From assembly GCF_000336675.1 (NCBI RefSeq), contig NZ_AOMB01000012.1, positions 1-60,604 on the forward strand: a stretch of 60,604 bases of DNA. The letters run 5' to 3'. The notes beneath the pieces are model-generated. The model was not told the origin of the DNA and searched no databases. It was given only the letters and a program-made list of their open reading frames with translations. The DNA comes from Halococcus hamelinensis 100A6. GTDB lineage: Archaea; Halobacteriota; Halobacteria; Halobacteriales; Halococcaceae. Made by a program: the position numbers and the translations under genes. This document shows positions 49,666 through 57,811 of this stretch, piece after piece; the stretch's first letter is position 1, and every line of letters starts with the position of its first letter.

Positions 49666-50798
49666 GACTCGCCCCCGAGCACGTTCGAGAGCGCGTCGAC
49701 GACCTCGTCGGCGTCGTCCTCGTCGAGGACCAGCGGCGGGAGGAGCCTGACGACCGAGCGCCCGGCGGGGAGCGCGAGGAGGTTCGAATCGAGCGCGAGG
49801 TCGCGGAGCGCGCGGTTCGCGCCACGTTTGACCTCGATGCCGATCATCAGCCCCTCGCCCCGGATCTCCCGCACGTCGTCGCCGATCGCGGCGTCGAGCC
49901 CCGCTCGAAGGTACTCGCCGACCGCACCGGCGTTGCTCGGGACTTCCTCCTCGACCAGCGTCGAGACGGTGGCGTCGACCGCGGCGCTCACGACCGGCCC
50001 ACCGCTGAAGGTCGCGTTGTGCGGGCCGTGGTCGTCGGCGATCCAGTCGGCACAGAGCGCCGTCCCCGCGGGGAGGCCGTTCGCCAGCCCCTTCGCGGTC
50101 GTGAGGACGTCCGGGACGACACCGGCCTGCTGGGAGGCCCAGAGGGTTCCCGTCCGGCCCATCCCCGTCTGCACCTCGTCGAAGACCAGCGCTGCACCCG
50201 CGTCCTCGGTGCACTCGCGCGCTGCCGCGAGGTAGCCGTCAGTGGGAACGTTGATCCCGCCCTCGCCCTGGATGGGTTCGACGATCACCGCCGCGGTCTC
50301 GTCGTCGACCGCCTCCGCGAGCGCCTCGCTATCCCCGTAGGGCACGAACTCCACGTCCCCGATCAGGGGCTCGAACGGGTCACGGTAGTCGTTGTTCCAG
50401 GTCGTCGCGAGCGCGCCCATCGTCCGACCGTGAAAGCCCTGCATCGTCGCGACGATCTTCGATCGCCCCGTGGCGCTCCGGGCGAACTTCAGCGCCGCCT
50501 CGTTCGCCTCGGTCCCGGAGTTACAGAGCCAGACGTTTTCGAGCCCCTCGGGTGCCGCGGCGGCGAGCGCGTCGAACGCCCGGTCGCGCGCGTCGACGGG
50601 GTAGGAGGCCTGGACGAACGTCAGCCGGTCGACCTGGTCGTGGACCGCTTCGTTCACCGCAGGATGATCGTGGCCGAGTGGGGTACACGCGTAGCTCGCG
50701 CCACAGTCGAGGTACTCCGTTCCGTCCGTATCGTAGAGATAGGCACCCTCACCGCGCTCGATCCGGATCGGTTTCTCGGAGTGGATGAAGTTACTCAT
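49662..50798 (-). CDS. argD: Acetylornithine/ArgW-linked semialdehyde aminotransferase
   Basis: PLP class III transaminase, 378 aa, converting the ArgW-glutamate semialdehyde to ArgW-ornithine. Features are YLDCGASYACTPLGHDHP at the N-terminus, CNSGTEANEAALKFARSATGR, GFHGRTMGALATTWN, VIVEPIQGEGGINVP, FDEVQTGMGRTG and TTAKGLANGLP with the PLP Lys. LysJ-like sequence. Begins by ATGA overlap with argB upstream and ends by GTGA overlap with the hydrolase, so all three are coupled. Confidence 0.93.
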   Translation of the reverse strand: MSNFIHSEKPIRIERGEGAYLYDTDGTEYLDCGASYACTPLGHDHPAVNEAVHDQVDRLTFVQASYPVDARDRAFDALAAAAPEGLENVWLCNSGTEANEAALKFARSATGRSKIVATMQGFHGRTMGALATTWNNDYRDPFEPLIGDVEFVPYGDSEALAEAVDDETAAVIVEPIQGEGGINVPTDGYLAAARECTEDAGAALVFDEVQTGMGRTGTLWASQQAGVVPDVLTTAKGLANGLPAGTALCADWIADDHGPHNATFSGGPVVSAAVDATVSTLVEEEVPSNAGAVGEYLRAGLDAAIGDDVREIRGEGLMIGIEVKRGANRALRDLALDSNLLALPAGRSVVRLLPPLVLDEDDADEVVDALSNVLGGES

Positions 50799-51631
50799 GC
50801 CGTCGCCTCCGTTTCGAGCGCCGCGGGGAGGACGTGCGTCCCGCCGCCGTCGAGCGCCGCGAGCACGGGCGAGTCGGCGTTCGCGTCCGCCACGACGACC
50901 TCGCTCGCGCCCCCGGAGAGCGCCTCTTTCGCCGCCATCACCTTCTTGCCCATGAACCCCTCCGCCGCGCTCTCGATGGTTTCGAGTTCGGCGGGCGTCT
51001 CCGCGCGCTCGATGAGGGTCGACGAGTCCTCGGGGTCGGCGAGCACGCCGGGGACGTCGGTGAGCACCACGAGCTCCGCGCCGAGCGCGCCCGCGACCGC
51101 CGCGGCCGCCCGGTCCGCGTCGGCGTTCACAGGAGTACCGTCGTCGGCCAGCATCGGCACCGTCACCACGGGGGTGTAACCGCCGTCGAGCAGCGTGTCG
51201 AGCAGGTCGGCGTTCACCGACTCGATCTTCCCGGAGTGCTCGCCCCGCCGGATCTTCTTCTTGCCGTCCTCGACCACTCGAACCGCGGACTTCCGGGGGC
51301 CGGTGAGCAGCCCGCCGTCGACCCCGGAGAGCCCAAGCGCGTCCACGCCCGCCTCCCGCAACGACGCCGTGAGGTCGGTGTTGAGTTTCCCAGGGAGGAC
51401 CATCTCGAAGACCTCCATCGTGCGCTCGTCGGTGAACCGCCCGACGACGCCCGAGGGGCTCTCGACGTACTCGGGCTCCTCGTCGAGCTGGTCGAGGGTG
51501 TCGTCGACCGCGGTCGAACCGCCGTGGACCACGACGACCCGCTCGCCCTCGGCGACGAGCTCCGCGACGTCGGCGACCGCACCCGCCGGGTTCACGGCAC
51601 GCGCGCCGCCGATCTTGAGGACGACCGTCAT
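50795..51631 (-). CDS. argB: Acetylglutamate/ArgW-glutamate kinase
   Basis: Amino-acid kinase fold, 278 aa, phosphorylating the side-chain carboxylate of the ArgW-bound glutamate. It has KIGGARAVNPAGAVADVAEL, VVHGGSTAVDDTL, GLSGVDGGLLTG, TPVVTVPMLADDGTPVNADADRAA and GAELVVLTDVPGVL. The neighbourhood and the LysZ-like KIGGA start favour the carrier-protein substrate rather than free N-acetylglutamate. Overlaps argC by ATGA and argD by ATGA. Confidence 0.93.
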   Translation of the reverse strand: MTVVLKIGGARAVNPAGAVADVAELVAEGERVVVVHGGSTAVDDTLDQLDEEPEYVESPSGVVGRFTDERTMEVFEMVLPGKLNTDLTASLREAGVDALGLSGVDGGLLTGPRKSAVRVVEDGKKKIRRGEHSGKIESVNADLLDTLLDGGYTPVVTVPMLADDGTPVNADADRAAAAVAGALGAELVVLTDVPGVLADPEDSSTLIERAETPAELETIESAAEGFMGKKVMAAKEALSGGASEVVVADANADSPVLAALDGGGTHVLPAALETEATA

Positions 51632-52665
51632 GGCGTCCCCACGGGGTGGAGACCCTGAAAGTCGAGTCCAGCCGTTTCGTCGTAACCGAACGCGACGTTC
51701 GCCGCCTGTATCGCCTGTCCCGCGGAGCCTTTCATCATGTTGTCGATGGCCGAAAACACCACGATTCGCTTGTTACTCGGGTCGAGCTCGAAGCCGACCT
51801 CGGCGTGATTGGTCCCCGCGACCGCCTTGGGCTCGGGATAGCGATACACGCCCGAACCGCCGGCCACGAGTCGGACGAACGGTTCGTCGTCGTAGCTCTC
51901 CCGAAACGCGCTCCAGAGGTCGCCCGTCGACACGGGTTCGTCGGGGAAGACGTGACACGTCGCCGAGGCCCCGCGAACCATGTCGACCGCGTGGGCGGTG
52001 AACGCCACGCTACACCCGAACTCCTGGACGATCTCGGCCTCGTGGCGATGGCCGGTCGGCGCGTAGGGTCGCACGACGCCCGAGCGCTCGGGGTGCGAGG
52101 AGGCGTCGCCGCCGCCCGCGCCGCCCTCCGACGACCCCACTTTGACGTCGACCACGATCTGCTCGTCGCCTTCGAGGATCCCCGCGTCGAACAGCGGTCC
52201 CAACCCGAGGACCGTCGCGGTGGCGTTGCAGCCGCCCGCCGCGATGAGGGATGCACCGGGGAGCTCGTCGCGGTGGCGCTCGGGGAGCGCGTAGACCGAC
52301 TCGTCGAGGAGTTCCGGCCGACTGTGCCCGTCGTACCACTCCTCGTACTGGTCCTCGCTGTCCAGTCGAAAGTCCGCGCTCAGGTCCACCACCGTGTCGG
52401 CGACCTCCCGAAACGCGTCGATCTGCTCCATCGACACGCCGTGTGGCGTCGCGGCGAACAGGACGTCGACGCTCGCGAGTTCCGTGGGGTCGCTGAAGCG
52501 CTGTTCGATCCCCCGGAGGTTCGGGTGGACGGATCCGAGGGTCTTGTTGGTGTACTCGCGGCTGGTGGCCGCTTCGAGTTCGAACTCGGGGTGTGAGTCG
52601 ATGAGGCGAAGGAGTTCGCCGCCGGTGAACCCGCTCGCGCCGACCACCGACGCGGTCTTCGTCAT
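51628..52665 (-). CDS. argC: ArgW-glutamyl-phosphate reductase
   Basis: NADPH-dependent reductase making the semialdehyde, 345 aa. N-terminal Rossmann motif VVGASGFTGGELLRLIDSHPEFEL, catalytic Cys in AGGCNATATVLGLGPL, and SSEGGAGGG loop are seen. It corresponds to LysY/ArgC. Starts near 52665; the argX stop at 52685 is 19 nt away with no promoter visible. Its product is the substrate of the argD transaminase. Confidence 0.93.
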   Translation of the reverse strand: MTKTASVVGASGFTGGELLRLIDSHPEFELEAATSREYTNKTLGSVHPNLRGIEQRFSDPTELASVDVLFAATPHGVSMEQIDAFREVADTVVDLSADFRLDSEDQYEEWYDGHSRPELLDESVYALPERHRDELPGASLIAAGGCNATATVLGLGPLFDAGILEGDEQIVVDVKVGSSEGGAGGGDASSHPERSGVVRPYAPTGHRHEAEIVQEFGCSVAFTAHAVDMVRGASATCHVFPDEPVSTGDLWSAFRESYDDEPFVRLVAGGSGVYRYPEPKAVAGTNHAEVGFELDPSNKRIVVFSAIDNMMKGSAGQAIQAANVAFGYDETAGLDFQGLHPVGTP

Positions 52666-52684
52666 TCGTCTTCCCTCACGAGGG

Positions 52685-53557
52685 TCACGGCGTGGTCACC
52701 GTCGCGGAATCGGCCTCGACCTTGGTTTCGAGCCAGTCGACCACGCGGGCGGGCACGTCGACGTCGGTGGCCTCGGTGAGCGCCTTGAACTCCACCGTGT
52801 GATTCACTTCGTGCACCGTATACGAATCGCCGGTCTCCATCAGGTCCACGCCGAGCAGGCCGCCGCCGACGGCGTCGCTCGCGCGGGCCACGAGGTCGCG
52901 GGCCTCGTCGTCGAGTTCGAACGCCGTGGCGTCGGCCCCTTTCGAGGCGTTGGTGAGCCAGTGGTCGGAGGAACGCGCCTCCGCGGCGACGGGTTCGCCG
53001 TCGGTGCTCAGCACCCGGATGTCGCGACCGGGTTTCTCGACGAACTCCTGAATGTAGAACACCTTGTGCTCGTAGTGACCCAGCGTGGCCTTGTGTTCGA
53101 GGATCGCCTCGGCGGCGTCGCGCGAGTCGATCTTCGCCATCAGTCGGCCCCACGATCCGATGACGGGTTTGAGGACACAGGGATAGCCGAACGCCTCGAT
53201 GGTTTCGAGCGCCGCGTCCTTCGTGAACGCGACCTCGGTGCGGGGCGTCGGCACGCCCGCACCCGCGAGCGCGAGGCTGTTCTTCACCTTGTCGGCGCAG
53301 ACCTCGGCGGTCGCGGCGCTGTTGACCACGGGGATGCCGTAGGCGTCGAGGAACCGCGTCGCGTACGTGCTCCGGCTGGTCGCGAGACACCGGTCGACCA
53401 CCAGGTCCACGCCCTCGAAGGCCGCCGGCGGTTCGTTGAGGTCGAAGCGGAGCTTCCGGACGTCGACCTTCGTGACCTCGTGGCCGCGCTCCCTGAGCTC
53501 CGAGAGCAGGAGCTTCTCGTCGCGCCGGATGCGCGAGTAGAGCACGCCGATGTTCAC
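52685..53557 (-). CDS. argX: Glutamate-ArgW ligase (ATP-grasp, LysX family)
   Basis: ATP-grasp enzyme that attaches glutamate to the C-terminal Glu of ArgW, 290 aa. GTG at 53557 begins MNIGVLYSRIRRDEK, followed by VDRCLATSRSTYATRFLDAYG, ATP-grasp GVPTPRTEVAFTKD and VLKPVIGSWGRLMAKIDS, YIQEFVEKPGRDIRVL, and VNHTVEFKALTEAT, the LysX/ArgX C-terminal signature. The region just before the GTG encodes the ArgW stop (TGAC then GTG), so no longer N-terminus is possible. One nt separates the two genes. Confidence 0.95.
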   Translation of the reverse strand: MNIGVLYSRIRRDEKLLLSELRERGHEVTKVDVRKLRFDLNEPPAAFEGVDLVVDRCLATSRSTYATRFLDAYGIPVVNSAATAEVCADKVKNSLALAGAGVPTPRTEVAFTKDAALETIEAFGYPCVLKPVIGSWGRLMAKIDSRDAAEAILEHKATLGHYEHKVFYIQEFVEKPGRDIRVLSTDGEPVAAEARSSDHWLTNASKGADATAFELDDEARDLVARASDAVGGGLLGVDLMETGDSYTVHEVNHTVEFKALTEATDVDVPARVVDWLETKVEADSATVTTP

Positions 53558-53558
53558 G

Positions 53559-53723
53559 TCACTCCCCCCAGTCCTCTTCGAGCTCGGGGGCGGTTTCGAG
53601 CGTTGCAGGGTCGGTCTCGACCACTTCGAGCTCGCTCCCGCAGGTCCCACAGTCGAGGATCTCGCCGACTTCGGCGTCGTCGTACAACGTCACGTCGCCG
53701 CCGCATTCCGGACAGGTTGCCAT
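53559..53723 (-). CDS. argW: Amino-group carrier protein ArgW/LysW
   Basis: A 54-aa carrier to whose C-terminal glutamate the pathway intermediates are attached. It was found by reading the gap upstream of argX. It has four Cys in two CxxC pairs (TCPECGGD, DCGTCGSE) that bind zinc, an acidic middle (VVETDPATLETAPELE), and the conserved C-terminal EDWGE that ends in the acceptor Glu. The ATG is at 53723. A TATA-like CGTTTAAG is centred about 31 nt upstream, so the carrier heads the run. The name lysW is equally used; arginine is inferred from neighbours. Confidence 0.95.
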   Translation of the reverse strand: MATCPECGGDVTLYDDAEVGEILDCGTCGSELEVVETDPATLETAPELEEDWGE

Positions 53724-53750
53724 TGTACCCTCCTCTCGCCCGTCTATCGG

Positions 53751-53758
53751 CTTAAACG
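53751..53758 (-). promoter_or_regulatory. BoxA/TATA-like element for the argW-argF run
   Basis: CGTTTAAG on the minus strand lies about 31 nt before the argW ATG, within the 157-nt gap after argH. It suggests argW-X-C-B-D-E-F starts its own transcript rather than depending on the upstream argG-argH mRNA. Confidence 0.6.
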
Positions 53759-53880
53759 CTTCGAACTTGTACGATAGTTTACAGGAAATCGTGGCCGTCG
53801 CTCCGTGTCGAAAGAGCGGTCAGTTCGCGCGGTTCGTCGGTGACGACGAGATGAATGTTCCCCCTCGCGGGGGCGGTCGC

Positions 53881-55338
53881 TCAGCCATATCGAGCCACCT
53901 CCGTATCCAACGCGTCGGCGGCGCTATCGAGCCGCGCCCGCCGGTCGGCGAGCGCGCCCTCGTCGTCCTCGAACGTCGCCTCGCGCCGGTCGAGCGCGGC
54001 TTCGACCGACGCGGGCGCTGGACCGCCGAACGAGTCGCGGCTCGCCACGCTGGCCTCGGGATCGAGCGCGCGCTCGACCGACTCGCGCTCGACGTAGCTG
54101 TCGAGGGAGTCGTCGAGCACCTCCTCGGCCGCCGCCGCGACCGTCGCGTACTCGACGGCCGCGCCGTCCTCGATCTCGTGGGCCGCCCGGGCGAGTATCT
54201 CGTGGGCGGTTCTGAACGGGAGCCCCGCCATCGCGAGCAGGTCCGCGACCCCGGTCGCGGTCGAGAACCCCCCGCTCGCGGCGTCGGCGAGCGCTTCCTC
54301 CTCCCACGTCGCGGTCGCCACCGCGCCGGCGGCCACCTCGGTCGCGGGAACGACGGCGTCGACGGCGGCCCAGGCGTGAGGCGTCGCGGTCTGGAGGTCG
54401 CGGTTGTACGCTCGCGGCAGTCCCTTGAGCGTCGTCAACAGCCCGTTGAGGCCCGCGGTCGCGTCGCCCGCAGCCGCCCGAACGAGTTCGAGCGAGTCGG
54501 GGTTCTTCTTCTGGGGCATGATCGAGGAGGTCGAGGCGTAGTCGTCGTCGACGTCGAGGTAGCCGTCCGAGGCGAACTCCACGAGGTCGGTCGCGAGCCC
54601 CGAGAGCGAGACCGAGAGGGAGGCGAGCGCGCTCGCGCCCTCGACCAGGAAGTCCCGCGTCGAGACCGCGTCCATCGAGTTCTCGACGAGCCCATCGAAG
54701 CCCAACAGTTCGGCCGTGCGCTCGCGGTCGACGTCGAACGGGGTCCCAGCGAAGGCCGCCGCGCCGAGCGGCGAGCGGTTCGTCCGGTCGTAGGCCGCCA
54801 CCAGCCTCTCGGTATCCCGCGCGAACGCCTCCTCGTAGGAGGCGAGGAAGTGACCCACCGTCGTCGGTTGGGCGGGCTGACGGTGAGTGTAGCCGGGCAT
54901 CAGTGTGTCCACGTGCTCGCGCGCGCTTTCGAGGAGCGCCGCCCGGAGCGCGAGGGTCGCGTCGATGGTGTCCAAGAGGTCCTCGCGGAACCGGTATCTG
55001 AGACAGGTCGCCACTTCATCATTTCTACTCCGCGCGGTGTGCATCCGACCGCCGTCGGGGCCGACCCGGTCGATGACCGCCGACTCGATGGCGGCGTGGA
55101 CGTCCTCGCCCGAGAGCCGGTCGTATCCCGCTTCCTCGACCGCGGCGAGGCCGTCGAGGACCGACCCCGCGCTCGACTCCTCAACGATACCCCGTTCGGC
55201 GAGCATCACGACGTGCGCGCGGTCGACCGCGAGGTCGGCTTCGAAGATCCGCTCGTCCGCGTCCATCGAGGAGAGGAAGCCGCGGGCGGGGCCGCCGCTG
55301 AACCGCTCGCCCCGGACGACGTCGCTCCCCTCGGTCAT
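53881..55338 (-). CDS. argH: Argininosuccinate lyase
   Basis: Final step of arginine synthesis, 485 aa of the fumarase/aspartase fold. Signature GSSxMPxKxNP is present as TSSIMPQKKNPDSLE. The N-terminus (SGGPARGFLSSMDADERI) and DVHAAIESAVIDRVG (ArgH DVHxxxE motif), RSRNDEVATCLRYR and PGYTHRQPAQPTTVGHF are all clear. Begins 1 nt after the argG stop, so the two are co-transcribed. The next gene, argW, has its own BoxA. Confidence 0.96.
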   Translation of the reverse strand: MTEGSDVVRGERFSGGPARGFLSSMDADERIFEADLAVDRAHVVMLAERGIVEESSAGSVLDGLAAVEEAGYDRLSGEDVHAAIESAVIDRVGPDGGRMHTARSRNDEVATCLRYRFREDLLDTIDATLALRAALLESAREHVDTLMPGYTHRQPAQPTTVGHFLASYEEAFARDTERLVAAYDRTNRSPLGAAAFAGTPFDVDRERTAELLGFDGLVENSMDAVSTRDFLVEGASALASLSVSLSGLATDLVEFASDGYLDVDDDYASTSSIMPQKKNPDSLELVRAAAGDATAGLNGLLTTLKGLPRAYNRDLQTATPHAWAAVDAVVPATEVAAGAVATATWEEEALADAASGGFSTATGVADLLAMAGLPFRTAHEILARAAHEIEDGAAVEYATVAAAAEEVLDDSLDSYVERESVERALDPEASVASRDSFGGPAPASVEAALDRREATFEDDEGALADRRARLDSAADALDTEVARYG

Positions 55339-55339
55339 C

Positions 55340-56617
55340 TCAGTTCTCCCCGCTCTCGTCGGTCCCGTCGCTCTCGTTCCCGCCGTCGGCGAGGGGTTTC
55401 GCGGATTCGGCGGACTCCATCACGCGACTCGCGAGCCGGGACTGGAAGCCGTGGTACTTCGCGACGCCGGTCGCATCGGCCTGTTCGATCCCGCCGCCCA
55501 CGTCGGCGGTGTTGAACGAGGCCGCGGCGGCGGAGTAGACCCCGTACTCGCTCTCGCGGCCAACCGCCCGCGCCTGGCCGCCGTCGAGTTTCATCGTCAC
55601 CGACCCGGTGACGCGTTCCTGGGTCGAGTCGATGAAGCCGTCGAGGGCGTCGACCAGCGGCGCGGCGAGCAGGCCCTCGTAGGCCTTCTCGGCCCACTCG
55701 TGGTCGATCCCCTTCTTGAAGCTCCGTTCCTCCTTCGTGAGCACGAGCGATTCGAGCGCCTCGTGGGCGTTCAACAGGACTGTCGCGGCGGGGTGTTCGT
55801 AGTTCTCCCTGACTTTGAGCCCGAGCATGCGGTCTTCCATCAGGTCGGTCCTGCCGACCCCGTGGCTCCCGGCGACCTCGTTGAGTTCCTCGATGAGTTC
55901 GATCGGGTCCATCGCCTCGCCGTCGAGCGCGACCGGGTAGCCGTCCTCGAACTCGAGTTCGAGGAGTTCGGTCTCGCCGCTGGGGGACTGGGTCCAGTCG
56001 TAGATGTCCTCGGGCGGGACGTAGTTCGGCTCCTCGAGCTCCGAGCCCTCGACCGAGCGGCTCCAGAGGTTGGTGTCGATGCTCCACGCGCCCGCGTTGC
56101 CGCCCTCCACGGGCAGGTCGCGTTCGTCGGCGTACTCCTGTTCGACCTCGCGGGTGAGGCCGAGCTCGCGGACCGGCGCGATCACGTCGAGCTCGGAGTC
56201 GCGCCAGACGGCCTCGAAGCGCAACTGGTCGTTGCCCTTGCCGGTACAGCCGTGCGCGAGCGCGGAACAGTCGTTTTCGAGCGCCACGTCGAGGATGGCC
56301 TCGGCGATAACCGGTCTCGCGAGCGCCGTCCCGAGGGGGTAGCCCTGGTAGGTCGCGTTGGCGCGGACGGCGTCGAGACAGGTGTCGGCGAAGGCGTCCT
56401 TCGCGTCGACCACGTAGTGTTCGAGGTCGAGCGCTTCGGCGGTCTCCTCGGCCTCCGCGAACTCCTTCGTCGGTTGGCCGACGTCGACGGTGACGCCGAC
56501 CACTTCGTCGTAGCCGTACTCCTCTTCGAGGATCGGGACGCAGACGGTGGTATCCAGCCCGCCGGAGAAGGCGAGCGCGACGCGGTCGGTCGAATCGGGT
56601 GTCGTGTCGTGTGTCAT
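55340..56617 (-). CDS. argG: Argininosuccinate synthase
   Basis: Joins citrulline and aspartate with ATP, 425 aa. PP-loop ALAFSGGLDTTVCVPILEEEYGYDEV near the N-terminus, GCTGKGNDQLRFE, NLWSRSVEGSELE, and substrate-binding HGVGRTDLMEDRMLGLKVRE are present. The ATG at 56617 leaves a short disordered MTHDTTPDSTD tail. The upstream gap (56618-56886, shared with the RNA-ligase-like gene) has only one obvious TATA element, ATATTAAAC at 56810-56818, about 195 nt upstream of argG. Confidence 0.96.
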   Translation of the reverse strand: MTHDTTPDSTDRVALAFSGGLDTTVCVPILEEEYGYDEVVGVTVDVGQPTKEFAEAEETAEALDLEHYVVDAKDAFADTCLDAVRANATYQGYPLGTALARPVIAEAILDVALENDCSALAHGCTGKGNDQLRFEAVWRDSELDVIAPVRELGLTREVEQEYADERDLPVEGGNAGAWSIDTNLWSRSVEGSELEEPNYVPPEDIYDWTQSPSGETELLELEFEDGYPVALDGEAMDPIELIEELNEVAGSHGVGRTDLMEDRMLGLKVRENYEHPAATVLLNAHEALESLVLTKEERSFKKGIDHEWAEKAYEGLLAAPLVDALDGFIDSTQERVTGSVTMKLDGGQARAVGRESEYGVYSAAAASFNTADVGGGIEQADATGVAKYHGFQSRLASRVMESAESAKPLADGGNESDGTDESGEN

Positions 56618-56809
56618 TTGGTGTCGTGAGTGAAGTTCGCCCAGCGAACCCGTTGGGTGGAGGCTGGGGAGCGAAACGGGTCGGGGAGAGAAGTGTGTGC
56701 GGGCCTAGCGGCCCGGTCGTCGCGGTCGGAGCGGGACGGACGTGCCGGTGGACGGCGGCGAGGCGGTGTGGCACGTCCGGGTCATGTACCGATCGCTCGA
56801 AGCGCGGGG

Positions 56810-56818
56810 ATATTAAAC
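56810..56818 (+). promoter_or_regulatory. TATA-like element in the argG/RNA-ligase divergent gap
   Basis: ATATTAAAC stands out in the GC-rich gap. It is about 70 nt before the proposed GTG of the RNA-ligase-like gene on the plus strand. An argG transcript from here would need a leader of nearly 200 nt, so it more likely serves the plus-strand gene. Confidence 0.4.
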
Positions 56819-56886
56819 GCTTCCGAGTCGGCGATGCTTGCGTACCCGACCACCACCGTCATGGCGGTCGCGCGACGATCCCAGTC

Positions 56887-57390
56887 GTGTACAGCCTCAA
56901 CGCGCCGGTTCCCGGCGAAGTGAAACGCCTCGCGGCCGAACTCCAGCCCCGACTGATGGCGTTCGAGCGTATCCGCGAGCGCCACTCGCTGTTGGTGAAG
57001 CGCTTCGAGTCCGAGGACCACCGACGGCTCTCGAAGCGGGTTCATCGGGCGCTCGCCGGCGCGCCGGCCGTCGAGGCTCGTATCACGACCATCGAGTCGT
57101 TCGATGACCCGGTTCGCGGTCCAGGGCCGGTGGTCTACCTCGCGGTCGAGAGCCCGGGGCTGGTCGGGATCCACGACCGACTCGTCGAGCGTTTCGATGC
57201 GGTCCCCGACCTCGAAGGTTCGGGGTACGTCCCGCACGTCACCCTCGCCCGTGGCGGGTCGACGGAGGCGGCCGAGGCGCTCCGTGACGTCGATATCGAC
57301 CCGATCGAGTGGGTCGTTCCGGAACTCGTCGTCTACGACGCCGTCCACCGCGAGCGCGTCAGTCGCGTCTCGCTGCCGGCGTCGGACTGA
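56887..57390 (+). CDS. 2'-5' RNA ligase/cyclic phosphodiesterase-like protein
   Basis: A 167-aa protein of the 2H phosphoesterase superfamily (LigT/ThpR type). The second catalytic motif is intact as HVTLARG (near residue 119). The first His motif reads RHSLLVKRF, with Ser-Leu where a Thr is usual, so it may be weak or altered. The chosen GTG at 56887 gives MYSLNAPVPGEVKRL; the frame is open further upstream but offers no ATG. Function may be RNA cyclic phosphodiesterase; the relaxed motif leaves activity uncertain. Argininosuccinate synthase is divergent. Confidence 0.75.
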   Translation: MYSLNAPVPGEVKRLAAELQPRLMAFERIRERHSLLVKRFESEDHRRLSKRVHRALAGAPAVEARITTIESFDDPVRGPGPVVYLAVESPGLVGIHDRLVERFDAVPDLEGSGYVPHVTLARGGSTEAAEALRDVDIDPIEWVVPELVVYDAVHRERVSRVSLPASD

Positions 57391-57416
57391 GAAACGTCAC
57401 CGGATACCGAGGGCCG

Positions 57417-57587
57417 TCATCGCCACTCCGCGAGCGGTGCGGCCTCGCAGAGCGGCAGCGACACCCACGCGTCGTCGCGGGAGATGTCGGCGACGACGAA
57501 CCGCCGCACCGCACCGTCGTCGTCGACCGAGGCCATGACGTCATCCGCCGTGCTGGCTGTCGCCAGACCGGCCGTATCCGGCGTCAT
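57417..57587 (-). CDS. 56-aa small conserved-looking protein
   Basis: A short ORF encoding MTPDTAGLATAST at its N-terminus and AVRRFVVADISRDDAWVSL at its centre, a pattern I associate with a small haloarchaeal family (DUF7556 in my recollection, unchecked). A TATA-like CGTTTATGT at 57612-57620 is about 29 nt before the ATG at 57587, favouring this start over Met codons further upstream. It is convergent with the RNA-ligase-like gene. No function is proposed. Confidence 0.65.
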   Translation of the reverse strand: MTPDTAGLATASTADDVMASVDDDGAVRRFVVADISRDDAWVSLPLCEAAPLAEWR

Positions 57588-57611
57588 ACTATGTGAGTAC
57601 ATACCACCGAC

Positions 57612-57620
57612 ACATAAACG
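57612..57620 (-). promoter_or_regulatory. BoxA/TATA-like element for the 56-aa gene
   Basis: CGTTTATGT on the minus strand is positioned about 29 nt before the ATG at 57587, supporting a leaderless transcript. The rest of the 57588-57811 gap has no gene. Confidence 0.6.
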
Positions 57621-57777
57621 CACCGAACCGGGATCGACCCGTGTGTACCACCCGTGAATACACCCGGTCTTTCATGTTCGTTCCAACAGCTGAAACGAAC
57701 CCGAAATCGTCCGATTCAGGCCCCCTCTAAACGGGCCGGAGGGCGGCTCAAACGCCGGACCTGGCTGGGAACACAAA

Positions 57778-57786
57778 ACTTATACG
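57778..57786 (+). promoter_or_regulatory. BoxA/TATA-like element for the second solute-binding protein
   Basis: ACTTATACG is centred about 30 nt before the ATG at 57812, the strongest TATA in the 224-nt gap. It marks the start of the second ABC importer operon. Confidence 0.65.
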
Positions 57787-57811
57787 CACTTGGCAAAACT
57801 CGACAATTGGG

